64,000 nt of DNA from JAXMAO01 sp046350375 (GCA_046350375.1 JAXMAO010000008.1:115172-179171); one strand, 5' to 3'. Numbered from the stretch's first letter, positions 44,310 to 54,135 are shown. Notes: generated from the sequence alone by a model not told the origin. Numbers and translations: made by a program.

Positions 44310-45654
44310 CCGCCCCGGGCCGCGAGAGCAGCGCGTCGTCGTCGGCGCCGTCGTCGAAGCTTTGCCGCAGGAAGCTCTCGTTGGCCGTGTTCTCCATCAG
44401 CCGGCGGACCAGGTACGCCACGCCCGGCACCCACGCCCCCATCGGCGAATAGACCCGCAGCCGCTGCTGTGCCTGCACCAGGGCGCGCTTCAGCACATCG
44501 CCCATGCCGTGCAGCATCTGTAACTCCACCGTCCGCGCCGGCTGACCCAGCGCCGCGCTGCGCGCCAGCGCGTGGGCGATGCTGCGGACGTTGTGCGAGC
44601 CGAGCGCCGGGCGCACGTGCTCCACGTTCTCGAGCATCACCGCCGTCAGCGACTCGAAGCTCTCGTCCGACTCCCACTTGTGGCTCCACACCGGGCTGAC
44701 GCGGCCGGCGCGCCGCGACTGCTCGGTCTCGTAGTCCCAGTAGGCCCCCTTCACCAGCCGCACGGTGATTGGCGTGCCGCGCCGCCGCGCGAAGGCGATC
44801 AGCCGGTCGAGGTCGCGCCGGCTGTCGCGCAGATAGGCCTGCACGACGATGCCGGCGTGCGGCCAGTCGCGCAGCTCCGGCTCGCTCAGCAGCCGCTCGA
44901 ACGCGTCGAGCGTCGCGTCGCGCAGGTTGAAGTGCTCCATGTCGACGTTGATGAACGCCCCGGCGCTGCGCGCCGCGCGGAAGATTTCGCCCAGCGGCCC
45001 GCGCACGGCGCCGCTGTCGGCGTGTTCCACGTCCGGCGAGAATTCCGCCGACAGCGCCGAGAGTTTGACCGAAACGTTTGCCCGCGGCAGCGCGCCGTAG
45101 GGCGCGGCGTCCAGCACGTCCGAACCGCCCCAGCGCGGCGCCGCGCGGCCCAGCGCCGCCAGCAGGTCGAGATACTGCCGGCAGAACTGCTGCGCCGCCT
45201 CGGCCGTGCGCACCGATTCGCCCAGGATGTCGAGCGTCGCGGCCATGCCGGCGGTGCGCATCTGCCGCACCGCGTCGAGCGCCTCGTCCGGCGTGCTGCC
45301 AACCAGGAAGTGATGAGCCATGTGGCTGACGGCCAGCCGCGCCGCCCGGCCGATGCCGCGCGCAAAGAGTCCGCGCGGATCGTCAAAATCGATCGCCATC
45401 GCCAGCGGAAACGGCAGCCCCGGCAGGTCGCGAAGCTGCTCGCGCAGCGCGCGCGCCACGTCGGCCGCGTCGTGCTGCTGCGGCATCAGGCTGACGAAGC
45501 GAAAGAGCCGCTGCTTCAACGGGCCGTGCCGCATCGACCAGTTCATGCTCAGCTCGCGCCAGTAGTCGAGCGACCACGGACCGGGCCGTGCCCGCCGCGC
45601 CCGCGACAGCAGCTCGCCGCCGATCTTCCGCGTCAGCGTTTCGATCGCGTTCAT
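44296..45654 (-). CDS. Proline dehydrogenase (PutA-like PRODH domain)
   Basis: Flavoenzyme oxidising proline to pyrroline-5-carboxylate. 452 residues from ATG 45654 (MNAIETLTRKIGG). The FAD/substrate barrel motifs are those of PutA-type PRODH: SVKLSALSAEFSP, VDMEHFNLRD, VVQAYLRDSRRDLD, RLVKGAYWDYE, SHNVRSIAHAL, QMLHGMGD and YSPMGAWVPGVAYLVRRLMENTANESFL. The aldehyde dehydrogenase half of full PutA is absent, and no separate P5C dehydrogenase is in the window. An in-frame ATG at 45807 gives a 51-residue Pro/Arg-rich extension with weaker codon bias; it lies just downstream of a predicted promoter and cannot be excluded. Confidence 0.9.
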   Translation of the reverse strand: MNAIETLTRKIGGELLSRARRARPGPWSLDYWRELSMNWSMRHGPLKQRLFRFVSLMPQQHDAADVARALREQLRDLPGLPFPLAMAIDFDDPRGLFARGIGRAARLAVSHMAHHFLVGSTPDEALDAVRQMRTAGMAATLDILGESVRTAEAAQQFCRQYLDLLAALGRAAPRWGGSDVLDAAPYGALPRANVSVKLSALSAEFSPDVEHADSGAVRGPLGEIFRAARSAGAFINVDMEHFNLRDATLDAFERLLSEPELRDWPHAGIVVQAYLRDSRRDLDRLIAFARRRGTPITVRLVKGAYWDYETEQSRRAGRVSPVWSHKWESDESFESLTAVMLENVEHVRPALGSHNVRSIAHALARSAALGQPARTVELQMLHGMGDVLKRALVQAQQRLRVYSPMGAWVPGVAYLVRRLMENTANESFLRQSFDDGADDDALLSRPGAATAP

Positions 45655-45822
45655 CGCCCTGGCCGGCCCCGATCGCTGCGACGGCGGTGCATCGACGGCT
45701 GGCTCCCGGGCGCTCCGTGCTCCGGCCGCCAACCCGGTGAACTCGCCGCCGGGGCGCCCGGGCCGTTCGCGGAGAAGCAGTGGGGGTGCAGCCAGACGGG
45801 TCGTCATGCAGCGCTCGCCGGA

Positions 45823-45851
45823 AGCATAGAGTTGCGAGTCGCGCCGGGCAA
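45823..45851 (-). promoter_or_regulatory. Predicted promoter of the proline dehydrogenase gene
   Basis: On the minus strand TTGCCC (45851-45846) and TATGCT (45828-45823) are 17 bases apart. The start near 45816 gives a leader of about 160 bases if translation begins at 45654, or about 9 bases if it begins at 45807. Confidence 0.45.
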
Positions 45852-45952
45852 GATTCCCCCGCCGCCGTGCCCCCGGCGCGGTATGCTCGTGCGGAAGTGG
45901 GTCGTGCGTGCGGCCGAGTTCAGGCGCGGCGCCGTCCGCCGGAGCAGACTTC

Positions 45953-47272
45953 ATGACCCTTCGCGGCCGATGCGGCCTGGCGCTGTGGCTGGCGGGATGC
46001 AGCGCGGCGATCGCCGCCGACGGCCCGTTTCGAGCGCTCGAGTTCGACGCCGCGCTGGCCGCGGCCCGCAAAGAGAACAAGGTGGTGCTGATCGACTTCT
46101 ACACCACCTGGTGCCGCCCCTGCCGCCTGCTCGATGAGACCACCTGGAAGGATGCCCGCGTCGTCAAACTGCTTTCAGACAAGGCCATCCCGCTGAAGGT
46201 CGACGCCGAGCGCGTCGCGAATCTCGCCAGCAAGTTCTCCGTCTCGGCCTACCCCACGCTGGTCATCCTCCGCCCCGACGGCACCGAGCTCGATCGCTTC
46301 ACCGGCTACCTGCCCCCAGACGATTTCATCGCCGCGGTCGGCCCGTCGCTCTCCGGCAAGGACAGCCTCACGCGCGCCCGCGAGGCGATCGACGCCCACG
46401 ACCGGAACAACCCGCTCGCCCGCCTTCAGTTCGCGCGGCTGCTGGTGCAGCGGAGCAAGTTCGACGACGCGCTGCGGGAATACCTCTGGTGCTTCGACCA
46501 CGGCGCCGAATACGGCGACGCCGACTTCCCGCAGGTGCGGCTCTGGGTCGTGCTCTCGGACCTGGCGCGGCTGGCGCAGTATCACAAACCGGCCCACGAC
46601 GCGCTGCGGCAGCGCCGCGCCGCCGCCCAGGCACAGCTGCTCCAGGCCGGGCGACCGGCGTCCAGCCAGCCCGCCGCGTCCGCCCCGGCGCCGCCGTGCG
46701 TGGCCGACTTCGTCTTCCTCAACGTCGCGCTCGGCGAGCCGCAGCGAACTTTGGCCGCCTTCGATCAACTTCGCGCGCAGGCCGGCGCCCCCGGCCACGT
46801 CATCGAAACGCTCCGCAGCTACGCGCTCGACCAGTTGCTCGACGCGCGGCGCTACGACGATTGCGTGCCCGATCCGCCCCGGGTCATCGATTCGGTTACC
46901 ACCGGAATCGCCGATTTCCGCGCCGCCGAGATCCGCTACCGGCGCGAGTCGGCCGGCCAGTCGCGCCCCGCGGCGCCGGCGCCCGACCGCGGCCGGTTCG
47001 TCGCCGGGCAGGCGCGCTACTTCCAGGCGCTCATCGGAGCGCGGCACGACGCCGCCGCGCGCCAGGTGGCCGATCGGCTGATCGCCTTCGAGATGGGCGG
47101 TTCGACCTTCATGACGCTCATGACCGCGGCGTTGCGCGCCGATCGCCGCGACGAAGCCCAGCGGCTCTACGGCGAGGCGCAGAGGCGCCTGCCGCCGGCC
47201 GCCCGCACCGCGGTCGACGCCGCCGCGCGGCGCTTTCTGAGCGCGCCGCCGCGGGACGCGAATTCGAGGTAA
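45953..47272 (+). CDS. Thioredoxin-fold lipoprotein with helical repeat C-terminus
   Basis: 439 residues from ATG 45953 (GGAG upstream). A lipoprotein signal with lipobox LAGC (Cys16) is followed by a thioredoxin-like domain with CxxC at Cys54/Cys57 (DFYTTWCRPCRLLDETTW) and the cis-Pro segment FSVSAYPTLVILRPDG. Residues about 130-435 are helical and TPR-like (LARLQFARLLVQRSKFDDALREY). Probably an envelope disulfide reductase or chaperone akin to DUF255/thioredoxin_7 proteins. It ends 3 bases before the PPK2 gene. Confidence 0.8.
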   Translation: MTLRGRCGLALWLAGCSAAIAADGPFRALEFDAALAAARKENKVVLIDFYTTWCRPCRLLDETTWKDARVVKLLSDKAIPLKVDAERVANLASKFSVSAYPTLVILRPDGTELDRFTGYLPPDDFIAAVGPSLSGKDSLTRAREAIDAHDRNNPLARLQFARLLVQRSKFDDALREYLWCFDHGAEYGDADFPQVRLWVVLSDLARLAQYHKPAHDALRQRRAAAQAQLLQAGRPASSQPAASAPAPPCVADFVFLNVALGEPQRTLAAFDQLRAQAGAPGHVIETLRSYALDQLLDARRYDDCVPDPPRVIDSVTTGIADFRAAEIRYRRESAGQSRPAAPAPDRGRFVAGQARYFQALIGARHDAAARQVADRLIAFEMGGSTFMTLMTAALRADRRDEAQRLYGEAQRRLPPAARTAVDAAARRFLSAPPRDANSR

Positions 47273-47275
47273 CGC

Positions 47276-48085
47276 GTGGGACGGCTCAAGCAACTTCGCA
47301 TCGATCCCGGCAGCAAGATCCGCCTGGCCGACTTCGAGACCCGCGACGACGGCGGTCTGAAGCGCGAGGAGGCCGAGGCCGAGCTCCAGCAGGTCAAGGC
47401 GCGGCTGATCGAGCTGGAAGAGCTGCTCTATGCCGACGGGCGATTCGCCTTGCTGATTGTTTTCCAGGCGATGGACACCGGCGGTAAAGACAGCACCATC
47501 CGCTCGGTCTTTTCGGGCGTCAACCCGGCCTCGACGCGCGTCGTCAGCTACAAGGCGCCCAACGATGTCGAGCGCCGGCACGACTTCCTCTGGCGCATTC
47601 ACCAGAACACGCCGCGGCTCGGACACATCACCATCTTCAACCGCTCGCACTACGAAGACGTGCTGGTCGTCCGCGTCAAGTCGCTCGTGCCCGAGGCCCG
47701 CTGGCGCGCCCGCTACGATCACATCAACAACTTCGAGCAGATGTTGCACGACGAATCGACCCGCGTCGTCAAGTTCTTCCTGCACATCTCCAAGGCGTTT
47801 CAGAAGGAGCGGCTGGAAAAACGCCTCGCCGACCCGAAGAAGCACTGGAAATTCGACCCCAACGACGTCGCCGAGCGCAAACACTGGGACGACTATCAGC
47901 ACGCCTTCGAAGTCATGCTCGAGCGCTGCTCGACCGACCACGCCCCGTGGTACGTCATCCCCGCCGAGACGCGCTGGTATCGCGACCTGCTCGTCGCCAA
48001 GGCGGTCGTCAAAACGCTCGAATCGCTCGACCTGAAATTCCCCAAACCCACGTTCGACGCCGCGACAATTCACATCGACGACTGA
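47276..48085 (+). CDS. ppk2: Polyphosphate kinase 2 (PPK2 family)
   Basis: Transfers phosphate between polyphosphate and nucleotides in the cytosol. 269 residues from GTG 47276. Walker A in DTGGKDST (67-74), the lid module with FNRSHYEDVLV, INNFEQML, KFFLHISKAFQKERL and the WKFDPNDVAERKHWDDY motif, and the PWYVIPAETRWYRDL end are typical of PPK2 class I/III; the preferred nucleotide cannot be read. With PhoR/PhoB and DUF47 it adds to a phosphate theme, although the genes are 30 kb apart. Confidence 0.93.
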   Translation: MGRLKQLRIDPGSKIRLADFETRDDGGLKREEAEAELQQVKARLIELEELLYADGRFALLIVFQAMDTGGKDSTIRSVFSGVNPASTRVVSYKAPNDVERRHDFLWRIHQNTPRLGHITIFNRSHYEDVLVVRVKSLVPEARWRARYDHINNFEQMLHDESTRVVKFFLHISKAFQKERLEKRLADPKKHWKFDPNDVAERKHWDDYQHAFEVMLERCSTDHAPWYVIPAETRWYRDLLVAKAVVKTLESLDLKFPKPTFDAATIHIDD

Positions 48086-48192
48086 ACGCCCCGGCACCGC
48101 GCGGCCGCCCCGACTTGACCGCCGCGCCGCGCTCCAGTAGCCTGTTCGGTTCAGGCAGGGATGCCGTCGCGCACCTGCACCGAGGACGCGGT

Positions 48193-49092
48193 GTGATCGT
48201 TGACTGCCACACCCATACCTGGGACGCCAGCCAGCTCGGCCACGAAGTCGATTTCGCCGTTCGCCAGGCGCTGCTGGGCGCATCGGCCGCGCGCGGCCAG
48301 GCCGCCGCCACCGTCGACCAGCTCCTGGCCGGCAGCAAGCCGGTCGACAAGAGCTTCATCCTCGGCTTCACCAGCCGGCTGCTCGACGTCGAACTGCCCA
48401 ACGACCAGGTCGCCGCCGTCGTCCGCCAGCACCCCGACCGCCTGATCGGCTTCGCCGGCATCGACCCGACCGACGGCCCGTCCGCCCGTGCCGAACTGCG
48501 CCGTGCGCGCGAACAGCTCGGCCTGCGCGGCGTGGCGCTTTCGCCGGCCGCCCAGGGCTATCACCCCAGCGACACCCGCGCCCTCGCCGTGTTCGACGAG
48601 GCCGCCCGGCTGCGCATGCCCGTCCTGCTGCACCCCGGCGCGCACAGCGCCGTCGCCAGCCGGATGGAGTTCGCCCGCCCGATCCTGCTCGACGAGATCG
48701 CCCGCGAATTCCCCATGCTGAAGATCATCGTCGCCCATCTCGGCTACCCGTGGATCGACGAGTGCGTCGTCCTGCTCGGCAAACACCCCAACGTCTTCGC
48801 CGATGTCTCCGCTTTGTTGCACCGTCCCTTCGAGGCCTACCGCGCCCTGGTCACCTGCCACGAATCGGGCGTCATCGAAAAACTGCTCTTCGGCAGCGAC
48901 TTCCCGCAGATGTCCGCCACCGCCTGCATCGAAGCACTCTACAACGTCAACAAGGTCGCCCAGGGCACCGGCCTGCCGATGATCCCCCGACAGCTCCTCC
49001 AGGGCATCGTCGAACGCGACGCGCTGCCGCTGCTCGGTCTCGGACCGGCCGCCGCGCCGCGAACCGCCTTGCTCGACGATCACGACGAGTGA
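48193..49092 (+). CDS. Metal-dependent hydrolase, amidohydrolase-2 family
   Basis: 299 residues; GTG 48193 is preceded by GAGG and gives the usual start VIVDCHTHTW. TIM-barrel metal ligands: HTH at the first strand, LLHPG, IVAHLGYPWIDE and LFGSDFPQ (Asp). These match the PF04909-type family of hydrolases and decarboxylases. The substrate is unknown. The stop overlaps the next gene (GTGA 49089-49092). Confidence 0.88.
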   Translation: MIVDCHTHTWDASQLGHEVDFAVRQALLGASAARGQAAATVDQLLAGSKPVDKSFILGFTSRLLDVELPNDQVAAVVRQHPDRLIGFAGIDPTDGPSARAELRRAREQLGLRGVALSPAAQGYHPSDTRALAVFDEAARLRMPVLLHPGAHSAVASRMEFARPILLDEIAREFPMLKIIVAHLGYPWIDECVVLLGKHPNVFADVSALLHRPFEAYRALVTCHESGVIEKLLFGSDFPQMSATACIEALYNVNKVAQGTGLPMIPRQLLQGIVERDALPLLGLGPAAAPRTALLDDHDE

Positions 49093-49745
49093 ACCGCGCC
49101 CGCCGATCCGCCGACTTTGCCAGATCGCTCCTCGCCGCCGCGCCCGCCGCGCCGCGATTCGCCGCCGCGCTGGCGCTGTTCGCACCGCTCGGCGCGTGCC
49201 GTCCGGTCGAAAACCAGATCCAGATCGAGTCGCACCATCCGCCCGCCGCGCCGCAGCGCCTTTCGACGCGCTTCGACGTCGGCGTCTTCCACGTCGACGC
49301 CCACGGCGAGCTCGACGTCGTCCTCTCCGCGGCCGCTCCGTCGGCGCTCGAGGCCGGCGCCGAGCTCCGGCAATACTTCTGGATGCACATCTTTTGGCAG
49401 CCCGTCCCTGGCACCACCTACGCCGAGCGCACCCAGACCAACGCCCGCATGTGCTACGCGCTGCTCGACGCCGACCGCGCCATCAGCTACGAGGGCGCCG
49501 GCTTCACGTTTCTCCGCCTGTCGCGCGCCGGCGATGCGCTCGACGGATCGATCGAATCGGGCACGCTGGTGCCCACGCGAATTGTCGGCCAGCCGCCCGA
49601 CCCGCTCGGCTCGTGCCTGGTCTTGGGCACGTTCACGGCGCGCAAGAGCGATTCGCAGGCCGTGGCCGCCGTCGCCGAGCTGCGCCGTCGTCTCGGCTCG
49701 CCGCCGCGCCGCACCGTTCGCGAGACGCCGGTCGAGTTGCGTTGA
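49089..49745 (+). CDS. Probable lipoprotein of unknown function
   Basis: 218 residues from GTG 49089, overlapping the hydrolase stop. A long basic N-terminus and a hydrophobic stretch end in the lipobox LGAC, followed by a mature domain without recognisable family (TRFDVGVFHVDAHGELDVVLSAA, YFWMHIFWQPVPGTTYAERTQ). The tight coupling suggests that it is made together with the hydrolase. Confidence 0.6.
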   Translation: MNRARRSADFARSLLAAAPAAPRFAAALALFAPLGACRPVENQIQIESHHPPAAPQRLSTRFDVGVFHVDAHGELDVVLSAAAPSALEAGAELRQYFWMHIFWQPVPGTTYAERTQTNARMCYALLDADRAISYEGAGFTFLRLSRAGDALDGSIESGTLVPTRIVGQPPDPLGSCLVLGTFTARKSDSQAVAAVAELRRRLGSPPRRTVRETPVELR

Positions 49746-49801
49746 ACCGCGCGCTGCAAACCCAGAACCGGTGAATTGTGTGGCAGGCGCGGACGGTGGC
49801 G

Positions 49802-52800
49802 TCAGCCGCTCGTCAGCGGGTCGGGGTTGGGCACGTCTCTCCACTTGATAATCTTGATGCCCGTCTGCTGGATCGTCAGCATCTTGGGAATGGTGGTGGA
49901 GCCGATGGTGGAGCTGGTGGCGCTGGGGACGACGGTCTGGGTGACGGCGGTGGTCTGGCCGGGGTAATAGACGCGGACGGTGTAAGTGGTCGACGGAGTG
50001 ACTCCGCCGAAGTGGGCCCAGAGTGGCTCGGTCCCCAGGCCGCGGGCGACGCCCAGGTCGCGCCGCGCGATGAAGGTGGTATTGGCGGCGTTCCAAAGCT
50101 CGACGCGCGTGCCGATGGCGGCCTTGTTGGCGCCGCCGGCCCCCTTGCCGAGGACGCGCACGAGCAGGTAGTTAGCCGAGTCGGTGCGGTTCTGAAGCAG
50201 CACGGCGGTCTGCGCGACGCGGCTGACGACCAGGTCGAGGTCGCCGTCGTTGTCGATGTCGACCAGGCAGGCGTCGGCGCCGGCGCCGGAGGCCAGGGCC
50301 CCTTCGCCGCTGCGGGTGAAGGTGCCGTTGTTGTTGTTCTTGAAGAGGTAACAGTTGCCGTTGGCGCCGACGACGTAGAGGTCGAGGTCGCCGTCGTCGT
50401 CGACGTCGCCCCACGCGACCGAGCGCGTGCCGGGCAGCGACGGAGTATAGACCGCGCCGGTGTTGGGCCCGAGGCCGGCGGCGGCAGTAACATCGGTGAA
50501 GTTACCGCTGCCGGTGGTCCAGTTACGATCGTTGCGGAAGAGGTATCCGACGCGAGCCTCGTCGTTGCGGGCGACGAACAGGTCGAGGTCGCCGTCGTTG
50601 TCATAGTCGGCGAAGGCGGCGGCGATGTTCTTGGTGTCGCCGGTGGAAATGGAGATGCCGTAGGCATTCTGCGAGTAAGTTCCGTCGCCGCGCGAGACGA
50701 ACAGCTTGCCGCCGTTGTAAGTGTAGAAGAAGTCGAGGTAACCATCCTTGTTGACGTCGCCGGCGGCGACATAGTCACCGTTGCCGAAGTCACCGGCGTT
50801 GTTCAGACCATAAGAGGCCGCGATGGTGCCGGCCAGCGCCGGGGCGGAGCTGCTGGCGTTGTGCAGGCCGAGCCAGTTACCCGACGAGCCGGAGAAGAGC
50901 AGCACGTCGGCGAAGCCGTCGGCGTTGGTGTCGGCGATGGCGAGTCCCTCGTTGGCGTTGCCGCCCGACAGGCCGCCGTTGCCGGAGGTAGACAGGGCGC
51001 CGCTGCCGTTGTTCAGCAGCAGCGCCTCGGTGTTGGCCCCTCCGGCGCAGCCGATGAAGAAATCGATGTCGCCGTCGTTCTCGAAGTCGAGAAAGCCGCC
51101 CTGGCAGCGATAGTCGCCGAGGTTGGCGGAGGTGAACGAGGTTCCGGCGCTGATGTTAGTCAGTTGCTTGGCGCTGTCGCCGGTGAGAATGAAGTCGACG
51201 TCGCCGTCGTTGTCGAGATCGACCGGGTGAATGCCCGGCCCATAGTCGCCGCTGGAGCTCGAACTGACCGCGAAGCCCTTGGCGGCCGACGCATCCACGA
51301 ATCGCGCCGTCTCGACGCGGATGTTGTCGAGTCCCCACGACTCGTTAATCAGTCCCTCGTCGGTCTCATCCACGAACGTGCCGTAGAAATAGAGCACGCT
51401 GGTGCTCGATGTCGCGGTGAATTGCGTCGCCATGCAGCGATAGATCGCGTCCTCCCAACCGCTGTTGAATCCGTAGTTGCCCTTCGAGTCATACGGATAT
51501 GGGTAGGTGGCCCCTAGCTCTGGCCAGGAATGAACCAGCGTATGTGACAGCAGTGTCGTCCCATCGACCGAGACATAGAACGCGTCCGGCCCGTAGTAGT
51601 AATTGTCGACGGTGTCCGTCCCGTCCCACGAGTCGATCGCATAGAAGTCGAACCACAGCGCGTAGGTCTGCCCGGCCGTCGTATTCAAGGCCAGGCGGAG
51701 CGCCTTGGAGTATTGTCGGCCGGCAAAGTTTGTGTACGCCGACGCATAAGATCGCGTCGAATCCGACCATTCCGCGCCCATCGCCGACTCGAAATCGTGA
51801 TAATACGGCACGTTCGCGGGTACCAGGGCCGACGGCGCCGCGTTCGAGATCATGAAACACTCGTTCGCATTCGGACCGGACACGTCGGCCGCCAGCGACT
51901 GGTAATCCGTAACGGTGAGACCAGTCCACCGCATCGCGGCCAGCGCGCCGTCGGACTTCCGCAGTATGGCAATTGCAATGTCGGGCCCGGTCGTGGCCGG
52001 CACAAACTGGATGACGCTCGGTCGGCTGCCGCTTCCCAGGTTGGGCCCGGCCGACTCGCTGCCCCAGGCGTAGCCGCTGAAGGCGCGGTAGTAGGGCGTC
52101 TCCTGCCCGCTGCGCGACCACATGGCCAACGCGCGGTAGCCGTTCGGCTGGAAGGCGACGTCGATGCCGCGCCGGTCGGTGGCGGGGGCGCTGGTCTCGA
52201 ATTCGGTCACGGACCCCCAGGACGATCCGCTCCAGACCGTCGCGTTCACGTCGGACAGGCCGTCGAGCGTGAGCGCGATGATCTTCGCCGTCGCCGAGTC
52301 CGCCGCCAGCCGCATCCATTTCACGTTGCCGCCGACATCCGGCATGTCGGCGGCGCTTTTCCAGACCGCGCCGTCCCAGACTCGATACTTCGGCACGGTC
52401 GTGCCATTCGTCGCCCACGCCACTACGCAGCGATTCGTCGTCCCCTCGTAGGCGGCGTCGAAGCACTCGGTCGCCGTGAACGCCACGCTGCTGTCGAGCA
52501 GCACCTTGTTTCCAAAGGTGCTGCCGTTCCAGATCATCGCCGTCAGATCGTTGTTGTTGTCGAGGTTGAGCAGCATCATTTCGTTGGAGGACGGCTTTGG
52601 CACGATCTTGATCCATTTCGGATCGCCCGTGCCCGACGGCGCGACCGAGCTCTCGTCCGACCACGCGCTGCCATCCCAGATGCGATAGTAGATCGTCGAG
52701 ACACTGTTCACGCGATACGCGAGCATCGCCCGACCGGAGATCTGCTCATACGCGACGAAGAACGGCCGCTCGCCGGAGGTCACCAGGTTGGTCGAAGCCT

Positions 52801-53176
52801 CGACCAGGTTGTCCCACGACGTGCCGTTGAAGACGAAGGCGTTCAGGTCATCCTGGTTGTCCGAGAACGCCGCCACCAGCTCGTTCCGTACCGGGCAGTT
52901 CTTCAGCAGGCCCCACTGCGCCGTCCCGCCGATGCCCACGGTGGAGGCCGTGGTCGACCACGTCGTTCCGTTGAGCGTGCGAACGAGCGGGATCTGCGTC
53001 GAAGGATCGCCATAGATGATCGTGCGCGACGTGGTGCCATCGCCAAGCGCGCGCCCGTGCGCCGCCAGCAGCACGACCGCGATTTCGACCCAGCGGGCGC
53101 GCAATGTCCGCCTGGAGCGCGCCCTCGCAGCGCTGCAGATGTCGTATCGCGACTGACCTGAAGCTCTCGACGTCAC
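49802..53176 (-). CDS. Secreted FG-GAP/VCBS repeat protein with N-terminal tandem repeats and ASPIC/UnbV-like end
   Basis: 1,124 residues from GTG 53176, with a twin-Arg-like basic stretch and hydrophobic segment (VEIAVVLLAAHGRALG) as a signal. Residues about 50-430 hold four tandem repeats of 85-95 residues, each with YRxWDGxxW, a KWxRL-like strand and NDLxAxxWNGSxWG. A jelly-roll-like region follows. Then come at least seven calcium-binding FG-GAP/VCBS repeats (DLDNDGDVDF, DFENDGDIDF, DVNKDGYLDF, DYDNDGDLDL, DVDDDGDLDL, DIDNDGDLDL). The end (GTRVELWN ... TYTVRVYYPG) resembles ASPIC/UnbV. Probably a surface adhesin. Confidence 0.85.
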   Translation of the reverse strand: MTSRASGQSRYDICSAARARSRRTLRARWVEIAVVLLAAHGRALGDGTTSRTIIYGDPSTQIPLVRTLNGTTWSTTASTVGIGGTAQWGLLKNCPVRNELVAAFSDNQDDLNAFVFNGTSWDNLVEASTNLVTSGERPFFVAYEQISGRAMLAYRVNSVSTIYYRIWDGSAWSDESSVAPSGTGDPKWIKIVPKPSSNEMMLLNLDNNNDLTAMIWNGSTFGNKVLLDSSVAFTATECFDAAYEGTTNRCVVAWATNGTTVPKYRVWDGAVWKSAADMPDVGGNVKWMRLAADSATAKIIALTLDGLSDVNATVWSGSSWGSVTEFETSAPATDRRGIDVAFQPNGYRALAMWSRSGQETPYYRAFSGYAWGSESAGPNLGSGSRPSVIQFVPATTGPDIAIAILRKSDGALAAMRWTGLTVTDYQSLAADVSGPNANECFMISNAAPSALVPANVPYYHDFESAMGAEWSDSTRSYASAYTNFAGRQYSKALRLALNTTAGQTYALWFDFYAIDSWDGTDTVDNYYYGPDAFYVSVDGTTLLSHTLVHSWPELGATYPYPYDSKGNYGFNSGWEDAIYRCMATQFTATSSTSVLYFYGTFVDETDEGLINESWGLDNIRVETARFVDASAAKGFAVSSSSSGDYGPGIHPVDLDNDGDVDFILTGDSAKQLTNISAGTSFTSANLGDYRCQGGFLDFENDGDIDFFIGCAGGANTEALLLNNGSGALSTSGNGGLSGGNANEGLAIADTNADGFADVLLFSGSSGNWLGLHNASSSAPALAGTIAASYGLNNAGDFGNGDYVAAGDVNKDGYLDFFYTYNGGKLFVSRGDGTYSQNAYGISISTGDTKNIAAAFADYDNDGDLDLFVARNDEARVGYLFRNDRNWTTGSGNFTDVTAAAGLGPNTGAVYTPSLPGTRSVAWGDVDDDGDLDLYVVGANGNCYLFKNNNNGTFTRSGEGALASGAGADACLVDIDNDGDLDLVVSRVAQTAVLLQNRTDSANYLLVRVLGKGAGGANKAAIGTRVELWNAANTTFIARRDLGVARGLGTEPLWAHFGGVTPSTTYTVRVYYPGQTTAVTQTVVPSATSSTIGSTTIPKMLTIQQTGIKIIKWRDVPNPDPLTSG

Positions 53177-53420
53177 GAGGTCGATCTTGCGCGGCGACTT
53201 GACGAACGGCAGCCGGCCCCGCGCGCAACAGATCGCCCGCGCGGCCCACTCCCCATCCCTTCATCGGGTCGTCAGGTCAGGCAAATGGGTTGCGAATCGG
53301 GCGCGAAGCGCGGCCGCGCGCCGCGCTCGGCCGTAAACGACTCTATCGGACGTGTGTGTAGAATTCGCCCGCGCCCGTGCGGTCCAGGGCTGACGGCGTT
53401 CGCGGTGCGCGGGGCGTAGA

Positions 53421-53624
53421 TCAGAACAGCGTGTAGATGAACGGCGCGGCGCCCGTGCTGCCCAGGATGACCAGCACCGCTACCCCCGCCATCACCACCA
53501 GAATCGGCAGCAGCCACCACTTCTTGTTGTGCCTCAGAAAGTCCGCGAATTCGGCCACCAGGCCGGTTCGGCTCTCGCCCGCTTCGCGCTCGAAGTCACT
53601 CGGCATCTGCGTCTGACTGCTCAT
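53421..53624 (-). CDS. DUF5989 small membrane protein (second copy)
   Basis: 67 residues: a soluble N-terminus of about 30 residues, then FADFLRHNKKWWLLPILVVMAG, one TM helix and the invariant end STGAAPFIYTLF. The last 12 residues are identical to those of the copy at 57315-57530. Such proteins accompany carbamoyltransferase and SxtJ genes; their role is unknown, possibly an anchor for the cytosolic carbamoyltransferase. Last gene of the seven-gene operon. Confidence 0.85.
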   Translation of the reverse strand: MSSQTQMPSDFEREAGESRTGLVAEFADFLRHNKKWWLLPILVVMAGVAVLVILGSTGAAPFIYTLF

Positions 53625-53685
53625 ATCGCACTTCCCATTCGGGCGTCGCTTGGCCGCGCCCAGCCGCGCGGCTCGGCCGGCGCCG

Positions 53686-54135
53686 CTAGAACTGCCGGAA
53701 ATACCGCCTCGAATCCGTGACCGGAGTGCGCGCCTCCCAGTAACTCGGCGCCGCCGGCAGATAACGCCGCTGCAGCGCGTCGCGCCCGATCAGCCGGAAC
53801 ACCAGCGCCAGTGGCGTGAACACGCCAAAGTAAATCAGCCCCAGCACCACGTTCGACACCACCAGGCCGATCGGATAGCTGACCACCATCAGCCCGACGT
53901 ACAGCGGCCGCAGCACGACCGGCGCCGCCGCGGCAAACAGCCCGCAGAAGCCGGCCAGCGCCCACAGCACGGTCGCGGTCGTCCGCGCCGCGTCGGGCGA
54001 CAGCGCTATGAAGAAGCGGTGCTTCCAGAATACCAGCCCGCCGAGCGCCGCGAAGGCGACCAGCCCGATCCAGCCGAACTGCCGCAGTTGCGACGTGCTC
54101 GGCTTCCAGTCCATCTTGATGAGGTTGCTGCTCAT
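53686..54135 (-). CDS. SxtJ family membrane protein (second copy)
   Basis: 149 residues with N-terminal WKPSTSQLRQFGWIG and three or four hydrophobic helices (LVAFAALGGLVFW, VLWALAGFCGLFAAAAPVVL, LPLYVGLM..IGLVVSNVVLGLIYFGVFTPLALVFRLIGRDAL). The PIGLVVSNxxLxLIYFxxFTPxxLxFRLIGRD block is shared with the copy at 57555-57962. It begins 6 bases after the carbamoyltransferase stop. SxtJ is named from saxitoxin clusters, where it also neighbours a carbamoyltransferase; its function is undefined. Confidence 0.85.
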   Translation of the reverse strand: MSSNLIKMDWKPSTSQLRQFGWIGLVAFAALGGLVFWKHRFFIALSPDAARTTATVLWALAGFCGLFAAAAPVVLRPLYVGLMVVSYPIGLVVSNVVLGLIYFGVFTPLALVFRLIGRDALQRRYLPAAPSYWEARTPVTDSRRYFRQF

